Shown one piece after another: positions 24,160-32,243 of a DNA stretch of 37,387 bases. Position 1 is the stretch's first letter. Each line of letters starts with the position of its first letter. Both the position numbers and the translations under genes were made by a program. The notes under the pieces are model-generated. The model worked only from the letters and a program-made list of their open reading frames with translations, did not search any database and was not told the DNA's origin. Origin of the DNA: Methanobacteriota archaeon (lineage in GTDB: Archaea; Thermoplasmatota; Poseidoniia; Poseidoniales; Thalassarchaeaceae); NCBI GenBank assembly GCA_002698225.1, contig NZWD01000036.1:26575-63961 (forward strand). The letters run 5' to 3'.

Positions 24160-27100
24160 ATGATTCGTAAGGCGATTGACGATTTCTCGGCACTTCCTAG
24201 GAGCACTAGGAGGTCAATTATCGCAGCCCTGATTCTGTTCGATGCCGCCTATCTAGGTCTGCTCAACGGGCAGGGGCTCCTCAATCAGATTGACAAGATT
24301 GTAGGAGGTGGACTCCCAAACGATTTGGTTTGGCTACTGCAGTTGGTAGAGTCAATCTCAGCAGGCTTCTTTTTCATCAAGATACTGATTGATGATGTGA
24401 AACCCAGCATCGCAAGAAATACAGCAATCCTCCTGTCTCCACTATTCTTACTGGTGATTGTATTCTTATCTCTAGATCTACTGCTTCAGGGCCACAATTT
24501 CGATGACCGAAGCGCTAGAGTCACTCTCGACTTGGTCTCAATCTTGACCAATACACTCACTTGGTCCTCAACCTATCTCGCTATTGCAATCGGTCTGACT
24601 CTGACATACAAAGTCCAGAGATATGGAAACTTCGCCCAATCTGAATTCTTCATGATCGGGATGTTCCTTGCCATAGTGATGGCTTGGAGCGAGTACTACT
24701 ACCCAATTTACGAAGCCCCGAAAGACGGAGTGATTGCTTGGTACCTGCTTCTTTGGACCTTACTTATCGCATTCTTATGCACCGGCATCGCTGGTGTGAT
24801 AATTGACCGTCTCGTTTACCGGGGCTTCAGACTGAGGGATGCAACACCACAAGTCATGATGATTGCATCTCTAGGAGTTGCCCTAATCCTTCGTGCCATC
24901 GTCTACCTTAGATTCACAGCTGCAAGGAATATGTTCGAGCCGGACGCAGATTGGAGAATGCCAACTTTGCGTTGGGAGATACCAACCACCAAATTTAGAC
25001 TCAATCTAGGGAATAGAGACCTAGCTCCAGCTGAACCATTTGTAGATTTTTCGAACAGCACGGTCATCGCCAACGGTGTCTGGGATGAGGGGGAGTCGTT
25101 CACCGACTTGAATGGCGACGGCGCATACAATTCCGCTGAGACATACACCGGGTTCAACTGCGAGCAGACAGGAATCGACGAAGTCACCGGTGAACCCATT
25201 CTGTCTAGGATTGTAACTGAAGGATCAAAGCCTGTAATTGAGATCTATGATGTGACCACCCAATGCGTACAGGCCGCTACGAACTATCCCTACTACAAGG
25301 GAGTCGTACCGGTCGTCGTTTTCATCACGGTGACTCTGCTCTATCTACTCCTCACCAAGACTCGCCTAGGAAGAAGAATGAGAGCAGTCGCAGACAACCC
25401 AGATCTCGCTGCCAGCAGCGGAATCAATGTGGAAAAGGTCCAACTGACCAGTGCCTTCCTCTCGGCGGGCATTTCCGGAATAGGAGGCGCTGTCTTCGCC
25501 ATAACCCTGCGATACAATCCAGAGACGGCATTCGGCCTGCTCCTGCCCTCCTTCGCTGTTATCGTCTTAGGTACGATAGGCTCGATACCGGGAGCAATTT
25601 TCGGCTCGCTGATTGTTGGTTTCGTACGAGCGTTATCATCTCCGGTACTGATTGGCATAGGCCTTCCGTTAGGAAGATCGAACTACACCGCTCTAGACGC
25701 GGTGATGCCCTACATATTCCTTGTAGCGATTCTGATGATATTGCCCGAGGGAATCGGGGATGCATGGGAAAAGTGGAAGATTGAGAGGCTGCGTAATCGT
25801 AAACCGGAGACAGATCAATCTAGGAAGACTGCGGGAATACTGGCAATCCTACCGACCGGTATATTGGGACTCCATCACTTGAAGCGTAACCGCCCGGACC
25901 GTACGGTTACCTTCTCCGCCATTGCAATCGGCTCGTATGTGATGCACAGAATCGGCAGGTTCGTCGGCAAGAATTCGTTTGCAGAAGGAGCATGCGCCGA
26001 CGCCTGCTTGGACAATCCACTTGCAGACACCAATCTTGCTCATCTCACTGGGAGAGATGATGGAACACTCCTGGTGGAAGACTCTCCGTATTTCTCTGAG
26101 ACAGTTACTGAACTGGACTCCACTTGGTTTGAGCTTATGCAAACAGAGTTGCAAGTAGCGAATCTGATAGTAGACATCGGGGAATTCGTCTGGCCAGTCA
26201 TTCCACTGTTGCTTTGGGCCTATGCTGCTAACGAGGGGAGCAAACTGCTTTCCGGGTCTGACTTGAATCCGGAAAAAAGGCCATCTTCCTCCAGTAATCC
26301 ATTCGGTTGGCTCAGATTACCTAACTTTTCTGAACTCAGAAACTCATGGTCGGAGTTGGATAGGAAGCACAAGTCACTTGTCGCGAAAATAAAGAATAGA
26401 TTGACTAAATTATTCAATCGTTTGACTTCGAAAATATCTGATTCGTCTCTCAACAGGAATACTAGCCTGCGATTGTACGGTCGAGAGGGAGTTGCCGGTT
26501 CGTGGATTACCTTCGGTGTGCTGATGTTCATTCTTCTGCTGTTCATCTGGTGGCTGCCAATCAGCGACGATGTGGAGTCGATGTCTTGGAGCAAGGCTTT
26601 CCAAATGTCGAATGTATTGCTGACTCTATCAATCTTCATTCTGATGGCATTCTCTCTCAACCTCCATACCGGCGTCACTGGGATGGTAAACTTCGGTGTC
26701 ATCTTCTTCGTCGGTATTGGAGCAATCACTGTTGGCGTCCTGACTGCTCCACAAGAGATGCATGGCTACGGCTGGGATGTTCTTCCTGCGGTAATAGTTG
26801 CAGTTCTACTATCTGCTGCATTTGGATGGGCTCTGGCATATCCGACTGCGAGACTGCGTATGGATTACTTCGCAATCGTCACTATCTCTTTGGGTGAGAT
26901 AGTCAGAGTTCTTCTGGCCGGAGAACCTCTGCTACGTTCTGGCCCGATAGCATCAGCACTTGGTATAGGAAACTATACTCTGCCTCTGAAGAAGTGGTGG
27001 TTCTGCGGATCCGATATCGATATCGGCGATGGAACGCTCTACCTGAGCGCCGATGACTGCAGGGATGATGTACTGCTGTCTTCTCCTGCCACATCGGTTA

Positions 27101-27903
27101 GCGACTTACTCAATCTTGGTGACCCTGCTCCCTACTTCCTACTACTCGCAGTGCTCGGGATAGTTTGTGTGTTCGCAGTATGGCAACTCCTTGAGTCTCT
27201 TATGGCCTCTCCATGGGGTAGAATACTGAAGGCAATCAGAGAGGACGAAGATGTGGCACAGCACCATGGCCACAATGTCCTCACTCACAAGGCCTCTAGT
27301 CTTGCCCTAGGAGCCGCAATAGCTGCCTTGGCAGGGGCATTCTGGGCTTGGAAGTTGACAGGCTTCGAGCCCACATTTATGGCTCCAGCAAAATCGACCT
27401 TCCTTGTGTGGGCAGCGTTCGTTATTGGTGGGGCGGCAAACAATCGAGGTATGATTATCGGAGCATCAATTATCGTACTAATGGAATTCGTATTCAATGT
27501 CCTAGTGGCAGCCAGCTCGCCCGACCTGCCACTGTATTCAACAGCAAACAGAATTGACAGTCTGTTCGAATGGATCGTTACCGATCAATGGGCTGTCACT
27601 AAGGCATTCCTGATTCTGACCGCAATCGGTATCGCAATTAGGTCCAGGGGAGTTGCTGAGACCGGTTTATGCGGTGTAGCAGTATTTGCATTCACAGCAC
27701 TGATGTTGCAAGCTAAATCCATCGAAGAGGTAACAAATTTAGCAGGAGAGGTCTCAATCGCGGGAGCAAACATGGCCTATGTCAAGTTAATGCTGGTCGG
27801 CTCCTTGATGTTGTTCTCACTCAAGTACAACCCGAAGGGTTTGCTGCCAGAGGTGCCGAGCAGACCCGCGAGACCCACTGATTCAGGAGGTGAGTCGGAA
27901 TGA
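24160..27903 (+). CDS. Fused LivH-LivM branched-chain amino-acid ABC permease
   Basis: One 1247-residue membrane protein carries both permease subunits. The first 135 residues add extra hydrophobic segments. Residues about 135-530 are LivH-like: AIGLTLTYKVQRYGNFAQSEFFMIG, TRLGRRMRAVADNPDLAASSGI, and SFAVIVLGTIGSIPGAIFGS. A linker of about 250 residues contains two more hydrophobic stretches. Residues about 800-1210 are LivM-like: FSLNLHTGVTGMVNFGVIFF, YPTARLRMDYFAIVTISLGEI, SPWGRILKAIREDEDVAQHHG and YNPKGLLPE. The long external loop in the LivH half (about residues 306-330) includes WDEGESFTDLNGDGAYNS, an EF-hand-like calcium loop. LivH and LivM normally come from separate genes. The 3' end overlaps livG by four bases (ATGA). 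Confidence 0.93.
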   Translation: MIRKAIDDFSALPRSTRRSIIAALILFDAAYLGLLNGQGLLNQIDKIVGGGLPNDLVWLLQLVESISAGFFFIKILIDDVKPSIARNTAILLSPLFLLVIVFLSLDLLLQGHNFDDRSARVTLDLVSILTNTLTWSSTYLAIAIGLTLTYKVQRYGNFAQSEFFMIGMFLAIVMAWSEYYYPIYEAPKDGVIAWYLLLWTLLIAFLCTGIAGVIIDRLVYRGFRLRDATPQVMMIASLGVALILRAIVYLRFTAARNMFEPDADWRMPTLRWEIPTTKFRLNLGNRDLAPAEPFVDFSNSTVIANGVWDEGESFTDLNGDGAYNSAETYTGFNCEQTGIDEVTGEPILSRIVTEGSKPVIEIYDVTTQCVQAATNYPYYKGVVPVVVFITVTLLYLLLTKTRLGRRMRAVADNPDLAASSGINVEKVQLTSAFLSAGISGIGGAVFAITLRYNPETAFGLLLPSFAVIVLGTIGSIPGAIFGSLIVGFVRALSSPVLIGIGLPLGRSNYTALDAVMPYIFLVAILMILPEGIGDAWEKWKIERLRNRKPETDQSRKTAGILAILPTGILGLHHLKRNRPDRTVTFSAIAIGSYVMHRIGRFVGKNSFAEGACADACLDNPLADTNLAHLTGRDDGTLLVEDSPYFSETVTELDSTWFELMQTELQVANLIVDIGEFVWPVIPLLLWAYAANEGSKLLSGSDLNPEKRPSSSSNPFGWLRLPNFSELRNSWSELDRKHKSLVAKIKNRLTKLFNRLTSKISDSSLNRNTSLRLYGREGVAGSWITFGVLMFILLLFIWWLPISDDVESMSWSKAFQMSNVLLTLSIFILMAFSLNLHTGVTGMVNFGVIFFVGIGAITVGVLTAPQEMHGYGWDVLPAVIVAVLLSAAFGWALAYPTARLRMDYFAIVTISLGEIVRVLLAGEPLLRSGPIASALGIGNYTLPLKKWWFCGSDIDIGDGTLYLSADDCRDDVLLSSPATSVSDLLNLGDPAPYFLLLAVLGIVCVFAVWQLLESLMASPWGRILKAIREDEDVAQHHGHNVLTHKASSLALGAAIAALAGAFWAWKLTGFEPTFMAPAKSTFLVWAAFVIGGAANNRGMIIGASIIVLMEFVFNVLVAASSPDLPLYSTANRIDSLFEWIVTDQWAVTKAFLILTAIGIAIRSRGVAETGLCGVAVFAFTALMLQAKSIEEVTNLAGEVSIAGANMAYVKLMLVGSLMLFSLKYNPKGLLPEVPSRPARPTDSGGESE

Positions 27904-28697
27904 GCTCGGTGTTGAAGGTCGACGGCCTGAGGAAGGAGTTCGGTGGTCTCGTGGCCGTCAACGATGTTTCCTTTGAGATAGGAGAGGGTGAGTTCGTCGG
28001 ACTAATTGGTCCGAACGGTTGCGGTAAGTCGACCACCTTCAACTGCATCAGTGGTCTTCTGGAGCAGACGGCAGGATCTATCGAGATGTTCGGCGAGGAT
28101 GTCTCCTATCTGCGCCCCGATCAGATACAGAATCTTGGTATGACAAGGACTTTCCAGCACACAAGGTTATGGCGTCAGATGACGGTAATCGAGAACCTAC
28201 TGGTTCCGCCTAGAGGTCAGTTCGGATCGAACATTGCAGACCAAATTAGAGCAGTACTGACTCCTGGGTCCAACCCTAGCGAGACAGAGAGGTTGGAGAA
28301 GGCCTATTCTGTATTGGATCAATTAGAGGTGCCACACATGGCTCTGAATCTGACCAGTGAACTATCTGGCGGCCAGAGCAAATTGGTCGACATAGGCCGC
28401 TCGATGATGGGAGACCCGAAGCTACTGCTACTGGATGAACCGGTCGCAGGAGTAGCCGGCCCTCTGGCCATGAAAATATTCAACAATCTCAGGAACATAG
28501 TGAATGAGACCGGCATTTCCATTCTTATCATCGAGCACAACATGGACTTCATCCTAAGACAAGGAGTCGACCGCATTATCGTAATGAATGAGGGTGAAAT
28601 CCTGATGCAAGGAACCCCTGATGAGGTCAGAGGCAATAGGGAAGTTATCGAAGCCTATCTCGGAGCCTCTGGAGAACCACAGGAGGAGTTAGAATGA
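27900..28697 (+). CDS. livG: ABC transporter ATP-binding protein LivG
   Basis: ATPase subunit of the Liv transporter, 265 residues. Walker A is GPNGCGKST, the ABC signature is LSGGQSKLVDIGRSMM, Walker B is LLLLDEPVAGV, and the switch His is in ILIIEHNMDFIL. The sequences LGMTRTFQHTRLWRQMTVIENLLV and DEPVAGV are characteristic of LivG rather than other ATPases. Start and stop overlap the permease gene and livF by four bases each, so the three are translated together. Confidence 0.95.
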   Translation: MSSVLKVDGLRKEFGGLVAVNDVSFEIGEGEFVGLIGPNGCGKSTTFNCISGLLEQTAGSIEMFGEDVSYLRPDQIQNLGMTRTFQHTRLWRQMTVIENLLVPPRGQFGSNIADQIRAVLTPGSNPSETERLEKAYSVLDQLEVPHMALNLTSELSGGQSKLVDIGRSMMGDPKLLLLDEPVAGVAGPLAMKIFNNLRNIVNETGISILIIEHNMDFILRQGVDRIIVMNEGEILMQGTPDEVRGNREVIEAYLGASGEPQEELE

Positions 28698-29407
28698 GTA
28701 GAGTATTGGAAATTACAGACCTCCAAGCAGGGTATGGCTCAGTCCAGATTCTGCATGGCATCGACATACATGTCGATGAGGGAGAATTCGTCACTATCAT
28801 CGGCCCCAATGGGTGCGGAAAATCAACTCTCATCAAGGCCATCTTCGGTATCGCGACATACTACTCTGGAGGAGTCAAGTACCGCGGTTCTGAGGTCTCT
28901 GGATGGAGGACAGATCAGTTGGTGAACCATGGCATAGCCTATGTCCCCCAGGTAGACAATGTGTTCCCTTCTCTATCAGTCATGGAGAACCTGCAGATGG
29001 GGGGAAACTCCCTCGATAACTCGACTCTGAATGATAGAATCGAAAGATCTCTGGAGATGTTCCCCGACCTGCGTGACAGAGTTCACGATGTAGCGGCCTC
29101 TCTGTCCGGAGGAGAGCGACAGATGCTGGCGATTTCTAGGGCTCTAATTTCTAATCCGACATTCCTGCTGTTAGACGAGCCTACAGCTGCCCTCTCGCCA
29201 CTCTATCAGCAGCAGATTATCGAGCGCATAGACTCGCTTCGCGAGCAGGGAATCACAGTTCTCATCGTTGAGCAGAATGCTCGCCTCTCGCTATCTCGCT
29301 CGGATCGAGGATACATCATGGCCAACGGCAAGATTGTCCATACGGGAGATGCTCAGCATATCCTGACGGACCCTGAAATCGGCGAGTACTTCCTAGGTTC
29401 TCACTGA
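28694..29407 (+). CDS. livF: ABC transporter ATP-binding protein LivF
   Basis: Second ATPase subunit, 237 residues. Walker A is GPNGCGKSTLIKAIFG, the signature is LSGGERQMLAISRALI, Walker B is FLLLDEPTAAL, and the switch region is VLIVEQNARLSL. The segment HGIAYVPQVDNVFPSLSVMENL is the LivF-type Q-loop. It closes the operon; the convergent PPC-domain gene ends four bases beyond its stop. With LivG it would form a heterodimer driving the fused LivH-LivM permease. Confidence 0.95.
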   Translation: MSRVLEITDLQAGYGSVQILHGIDIHVDEGEFVTIIGPNGCGKSTLIKAIFGIATYYSGGVKYRGSEVSGWRTDQLVNHGIAYVPQVDNVFPSLSVMENLQMGGNSLDNSTLNDRIERSLEMFPDLRDRVHDVAASLSGGERQMLAISRALISNPTFLLLDEPTAALSPLYQQQIIERIDSLREQGITVLIVEQNARLSLSRSDRGYIMANGKIVHTGDAQHILTDPEIGEYFLGSH

Positions 29408-29411
29408 TTGT

Positions 29412-29840
29412 CTAGTCAAATTCCAGACCCAATAACTCAAATTCAGCAAGAGGACAACGCGTCATGGAGGCATGATCCATGACCCTGATGTGAATTTCAG
29501 CCACAACATGAACGGTCGCTTGAAACATATGACCAGCATGGACATTGTTGTCATCATCAGACCAGCAGCAGTGGATATGGGTGAACGGCGCTCCCTCCTG
29601 TGTGCGAGCAATATTGCCTGAGAGACTCACCAATTCAGATGGCGAGTCCAAAGATCGTCTTTTGTAAACACCTTCCTCATTCATGTATCCATATTGATTT
29701 TCACGAGTTCGACCAATGCCGCTTGTGATAGCACCCGCATCAAATCCAAGATCATCTGACAGTTCCTTTAGTGCTGCATGAATTTCCTCTCCCGGGTCAA
29801 GTCGCACGAGGATATCACTTCCTGAACGTGTGTGTTCCAT
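29412..29840 (-). CDS. PPC-domain (DUF296) protein
   Basis: The 142-residue product matches the PPC/DUF296 family of small trimeric proteins, which includes the DNA-binding part of plant AHL proteins and many free-standing archaeal and bacterial proteins of unknown role. Typical segments are ILVRLDPGEEIHAALKELSDDLG, DAGAITSGIGRT, LVSLSGNIA, PFTHIHCCWSDDD and HAGHMFQATVHVVAEIHI. ATG 29840 is chosen over an upstream TTG at 29879: GATTTATTC about 30 bases before it looks like a TATA box for a leaderless transcript. No AT-hook is present. Confidence 0.88.
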   Translation of the reverse strand: MEHTRSGSDILVRLDPGEEIHAALKELSDDLGFDAGAITSGIGRTRENQYGYMNEEGVYKRRSLDSPSELVSLSGNIARTQEGAPFTHIHCCWSDDDNNVHAGHMFQATVHVVAEIHIRVMDHASMTRCPLAEFELLGLEFD

Positions 29841-29920
29841 GAGTGGGCGATTGTGCAACGGTGCTTGAATAAATCCCAAGGACGATTTCTACTGCGTTCG
29901 GCGAAACTTACAGGATATTG

Positions 29921-29983
29921 CAGTGGAAGTGTTCAGTACTTCATTTGGCCACTGGAAGCAACCGTGTTGGCGCAGTGGAAGCA
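29921..29983 (+). repeat. Three origin-recognition-box-like repeats upstream of mcm
   Basis: CAGTGGAAGTG (29921-29931), CACTGGAAGCA (29950-29960) and CAGTGGAAGCA (29973-29983) are same-strand repeats in the gap between the PPC gene and mcm. The third continues CACAGGGG. Archaeal origin recognition boxes bound by Orc1/Cdc6 share a CCAGTGGAAAC core followed by a G-rich run, so the right half matches well; the left palindromic half (TTC) is not kept. No orc1/cdc6 gene is in the window. These could be an origin or a regulatory site for mcm. Confidence 0.4.
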
Positions 29984-30055
29984 CAGGGGTTGGATTTAGC
30001 CTCCAAACTGTTCATAGACCTTGAAACGGAGGGCGCACGCCCGGCGGTGTAAATT

Positions 30056-32212
30056 GTGACAATGGCTGCACACGACTCCTCTGCGAGATGGAGAACTTTC
30101 CTCACTGAGGCAAAGGAGGATGACATCCTACTCATCCTCTCAAAGCAGTCCTCGCCCTATCTAGACATACCGTTCCACGAGCTTCAGGCCTTCGACCCTG
30201 AGTTCGCCGAGGATGTACTCCAACACCCCCGTCAGATTCTTGATCGAGGATCTCAGACACTAGTTGAGATTTGCAGAGAGAGAGGAGAAGATATCGATGC
30301 GATGCTAAGGGTCGGTGAACTGCCTAGAGATAGTAGAAGAAATCTCCGCGATATCGGTACCGCAGATATCGAGCGCTTGCGCTCTGTCGAGGTGATTATC
30401 ACAAAGATCTCCGATCTCAAGCCGAGGCTACACATTGCGGTATTCACTTGCGAGGCTTGTGGGAACACAATCGAGGTCAGTCAGAAGAACGAGAGGGAAT
30501 TGGTAGAACCACTGCGATGCCCGACTGACTCTGGGTGTGGAGGAAGTCGGAACTCAAAGGACAATCCTACCCGATTTAATCTCGTAGTCAATGTATCTAG
30601 GATGGTTAACAATCAGTGGATAGAGATTCAGGAGTTACCCGAGAGCGTACCCAGCGGCGCTCAGCCCACACGCGGCTCAGTACTAGTCGAGGGCGATCAA
30701 GTCAACCGCCATCTACCCGGAGAGCGAATTGTCGCCAATGTGATGCCTGTGGTTCGTAGCGAAGTCAAGAGGAACCGCAAGACTCCAATGTTTGATATAA
30801 TTCACCACCTCATTAGTTCCGAGCACGAGAGCACACCGTTTAATGAAATCAAAATCAACGATGAGGATAGAGAGAAGATTCTAGAGATCTCAAGAAGAGA
30901 TGATTTGATTGGACTGATGCAGAACTCAATTGCTCCTTCCGTCTTCGCTACTGGAGTCATGCACTATGTCAAACGTTCTCTAGCCCTGCAACTGTTCGGA
31001 GGAGTATCTCGAATCAACCAAGACAGGACTAGGACCCGTGGCGACATCCACATCCTGCTCATGGGAGATCCTGGCGTTGCGAAGTCGCAAGTTCTCAACT
31101 ACATGTCCAAGATATCCCCCCGAGGCAAGCTTGCTTCCGGAGGGGGAGTCTCAGGGGCTGGCCTAACAGCCGCGGCTGTCAGGGATGCTTTCGGAGACGG
31201 CAGGTTCGCACTGGAGGCAGGAGTCCTACCCTTGTCGGACAGAGGATTAGCAGCGATTGACGAATTCGACAAAATTAGTGATGAAGATCGCAAGGTCATG
31301 CATCCTGCTATGGAGCAGCAGGAGATTCATGTTGCTAAGGGAGGGATTACCGCAACCCTACCCTCGCGCTGCGCCATCCTAGCAGCAGCTAACCCCAAAG
31401 ATGGCAGGTTCTCCAAGCGAGGCCCGAACCAGAGCGTCATGCGCTCATACAGCGAGACAGGACTACCTCCTCCATTGGCTTCGAGATTTGACATCATCTG
31501 GATGATGAGGGATGAGGTCAAGATTGAGGACGATGAGAGGATTGCCAGATACATCCTTGATAATAGGACGAAAGGAGTCAGTGAGACCAAGATAGAGGAA
31601 GCCATGAGTTTAGACCCATCTGAGGAAGTAAAGGATGAGATTTACGCATTCACCGTGGACAATACTGAACACCTCTCTCTCGAATTCTTGCGCAAGTACA
31701 TCGCTTATGCCAAGCGCAATCATCATCCTGACCTCAATTCAGATGCAAGAGCCAAGATTCTGGAGTACTACACCGACGAGCGTCAATCATATGGACGAGA
31801 AGATCAGATGGGAGACTCCGAAGTGATTCCGATTACCGCCCGCGCACTTGAGGCCTTGATTCGTCTCACTGAGGCCCATGCTAGGATGCATCTGAGAGAC
31901 ACCGCTACAGGCGAGGACGCAAAGGTCGCACTCGCAGTATTCAGGCACTGGAGGGATGAATCGGGTATAGAGGATGACTCCGAGCTGTACTCTGGCATCT
32001 CCGCTACCGCTCGTTCTAACAACACTACGATTCGCAATATCGTCAGAGACATCTGTCATAGCGGTGACGGCACTGCGAGTGTCACAGACATCTACAACGC
32101 GGCCTCGGCTAGGAAGATTCCCGAAACTACCGTGGACGATGTCCTCCAACGCATGCTCGTGAGTGGTGAGTTGTTCAGCCCTCGTAACGATATCTATTCG
32201 TTCGCCCGCTGA
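30056..32212 (+). CDS. mcm: Replicative DNA helicase MCM
   Basis: Archaeal replicative helicase, 718 residues, which forms hexameric rings. The N-terminal domain holds a zinc site CEAC...CPTDSGC (C132, C135, C155, C161). The AAA+ core has Walker A GDPGVAKSQ (from G337), the following SGGGVSGAGLTAAAVRD hairpin, Walker B LAAIDEFDKI, sensor-1 AAANPKDGRF and the arginine finger ASRFDIIW. A short winged-helix tail follows. The Walker A region is uninterrupted, so there is no intein at that common site. GTG 30056 has GGTG six bases upstream; ATG 30062 is the alternative. It is the first gene of a same-strand run ending with pth2. Confidence 0.96.
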   Translation: MTMAAHDSSARWRTFLTEAKEDDILLILSKQSSPYLDIPFHELQAFDPEFAEDVLQHPRQILDRGSQTLVEICRERGEDIDAMLRVGELPRDSRRNLRDIGTADIERLRSVEVIITKISDLKPRLHIAVFTCEACGNTIEVSQKNERELVEPLRCPTDSGCGGSRNSKDNPTRFNLVVNVSRMVNNQWIEIQELPESVPSGAQPTRGSVLVEGDQVNRHLPGERIVANVMPVVRSEVKRNRKTPMFDIIHHLISSEHESTPFNEIKINDEDREKILEISRRDDLIGLMQNSIAPSVFATGVMHYVKRSLALQLFGGVSRINQDRTRTRGDIHILLMGDPGVAKSQVLNYMSKISPRGKLASGGGVSGAGLTAAAVRDAFGDGRFALEAGVLPLSDRGLAAIDEFDKISDEDRKVMHPAMEQQEIHVAKGGITATLPSRCAILAAANPKDGRFSKRGPNQSVMRSYSETGLPPPLASRFDIIWMMRDEVKIEDDERIARYILDNRTKGVSETKIEEAMSLDPSEEVKDEIYAFTVDNTEHLSLEFLRKYIAYAKRNHHPDLNSDARAKILEYYTDERQSYGREDQMGDSEVIPITARALEALIRLTEAHARMHLRDTATGEDAKVALAVFRHWRDESGIEDDSELYSGISATARSNNTTIRNIVRDICHSGDGTASVTDIYNAASARKIPETTVDDVLQRMLVSGELFSPRNDIYSFAR

Positions 32213-32243
32213 GTCTATTGAACAGCGCCTCTTCGCAGTCAAC

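Noticed and set aside
25263-25784. 173-codon plus-strand frame inside the permease gene
   Set aside because: It is a shifted frame of the conserved LivH half and is rich in Arg and Ser with no domain pattern.
29841-29879. TTG start adding 13 residues to the PPC protein
   Set aside because: The added residues do not match the family and the TATA-like element overlaps this stretch.
31064-31090. Intein in the MCM Walker A motif
   Set aside because: GDPGVAKSQ is continuous and the protein has normal MCM length.
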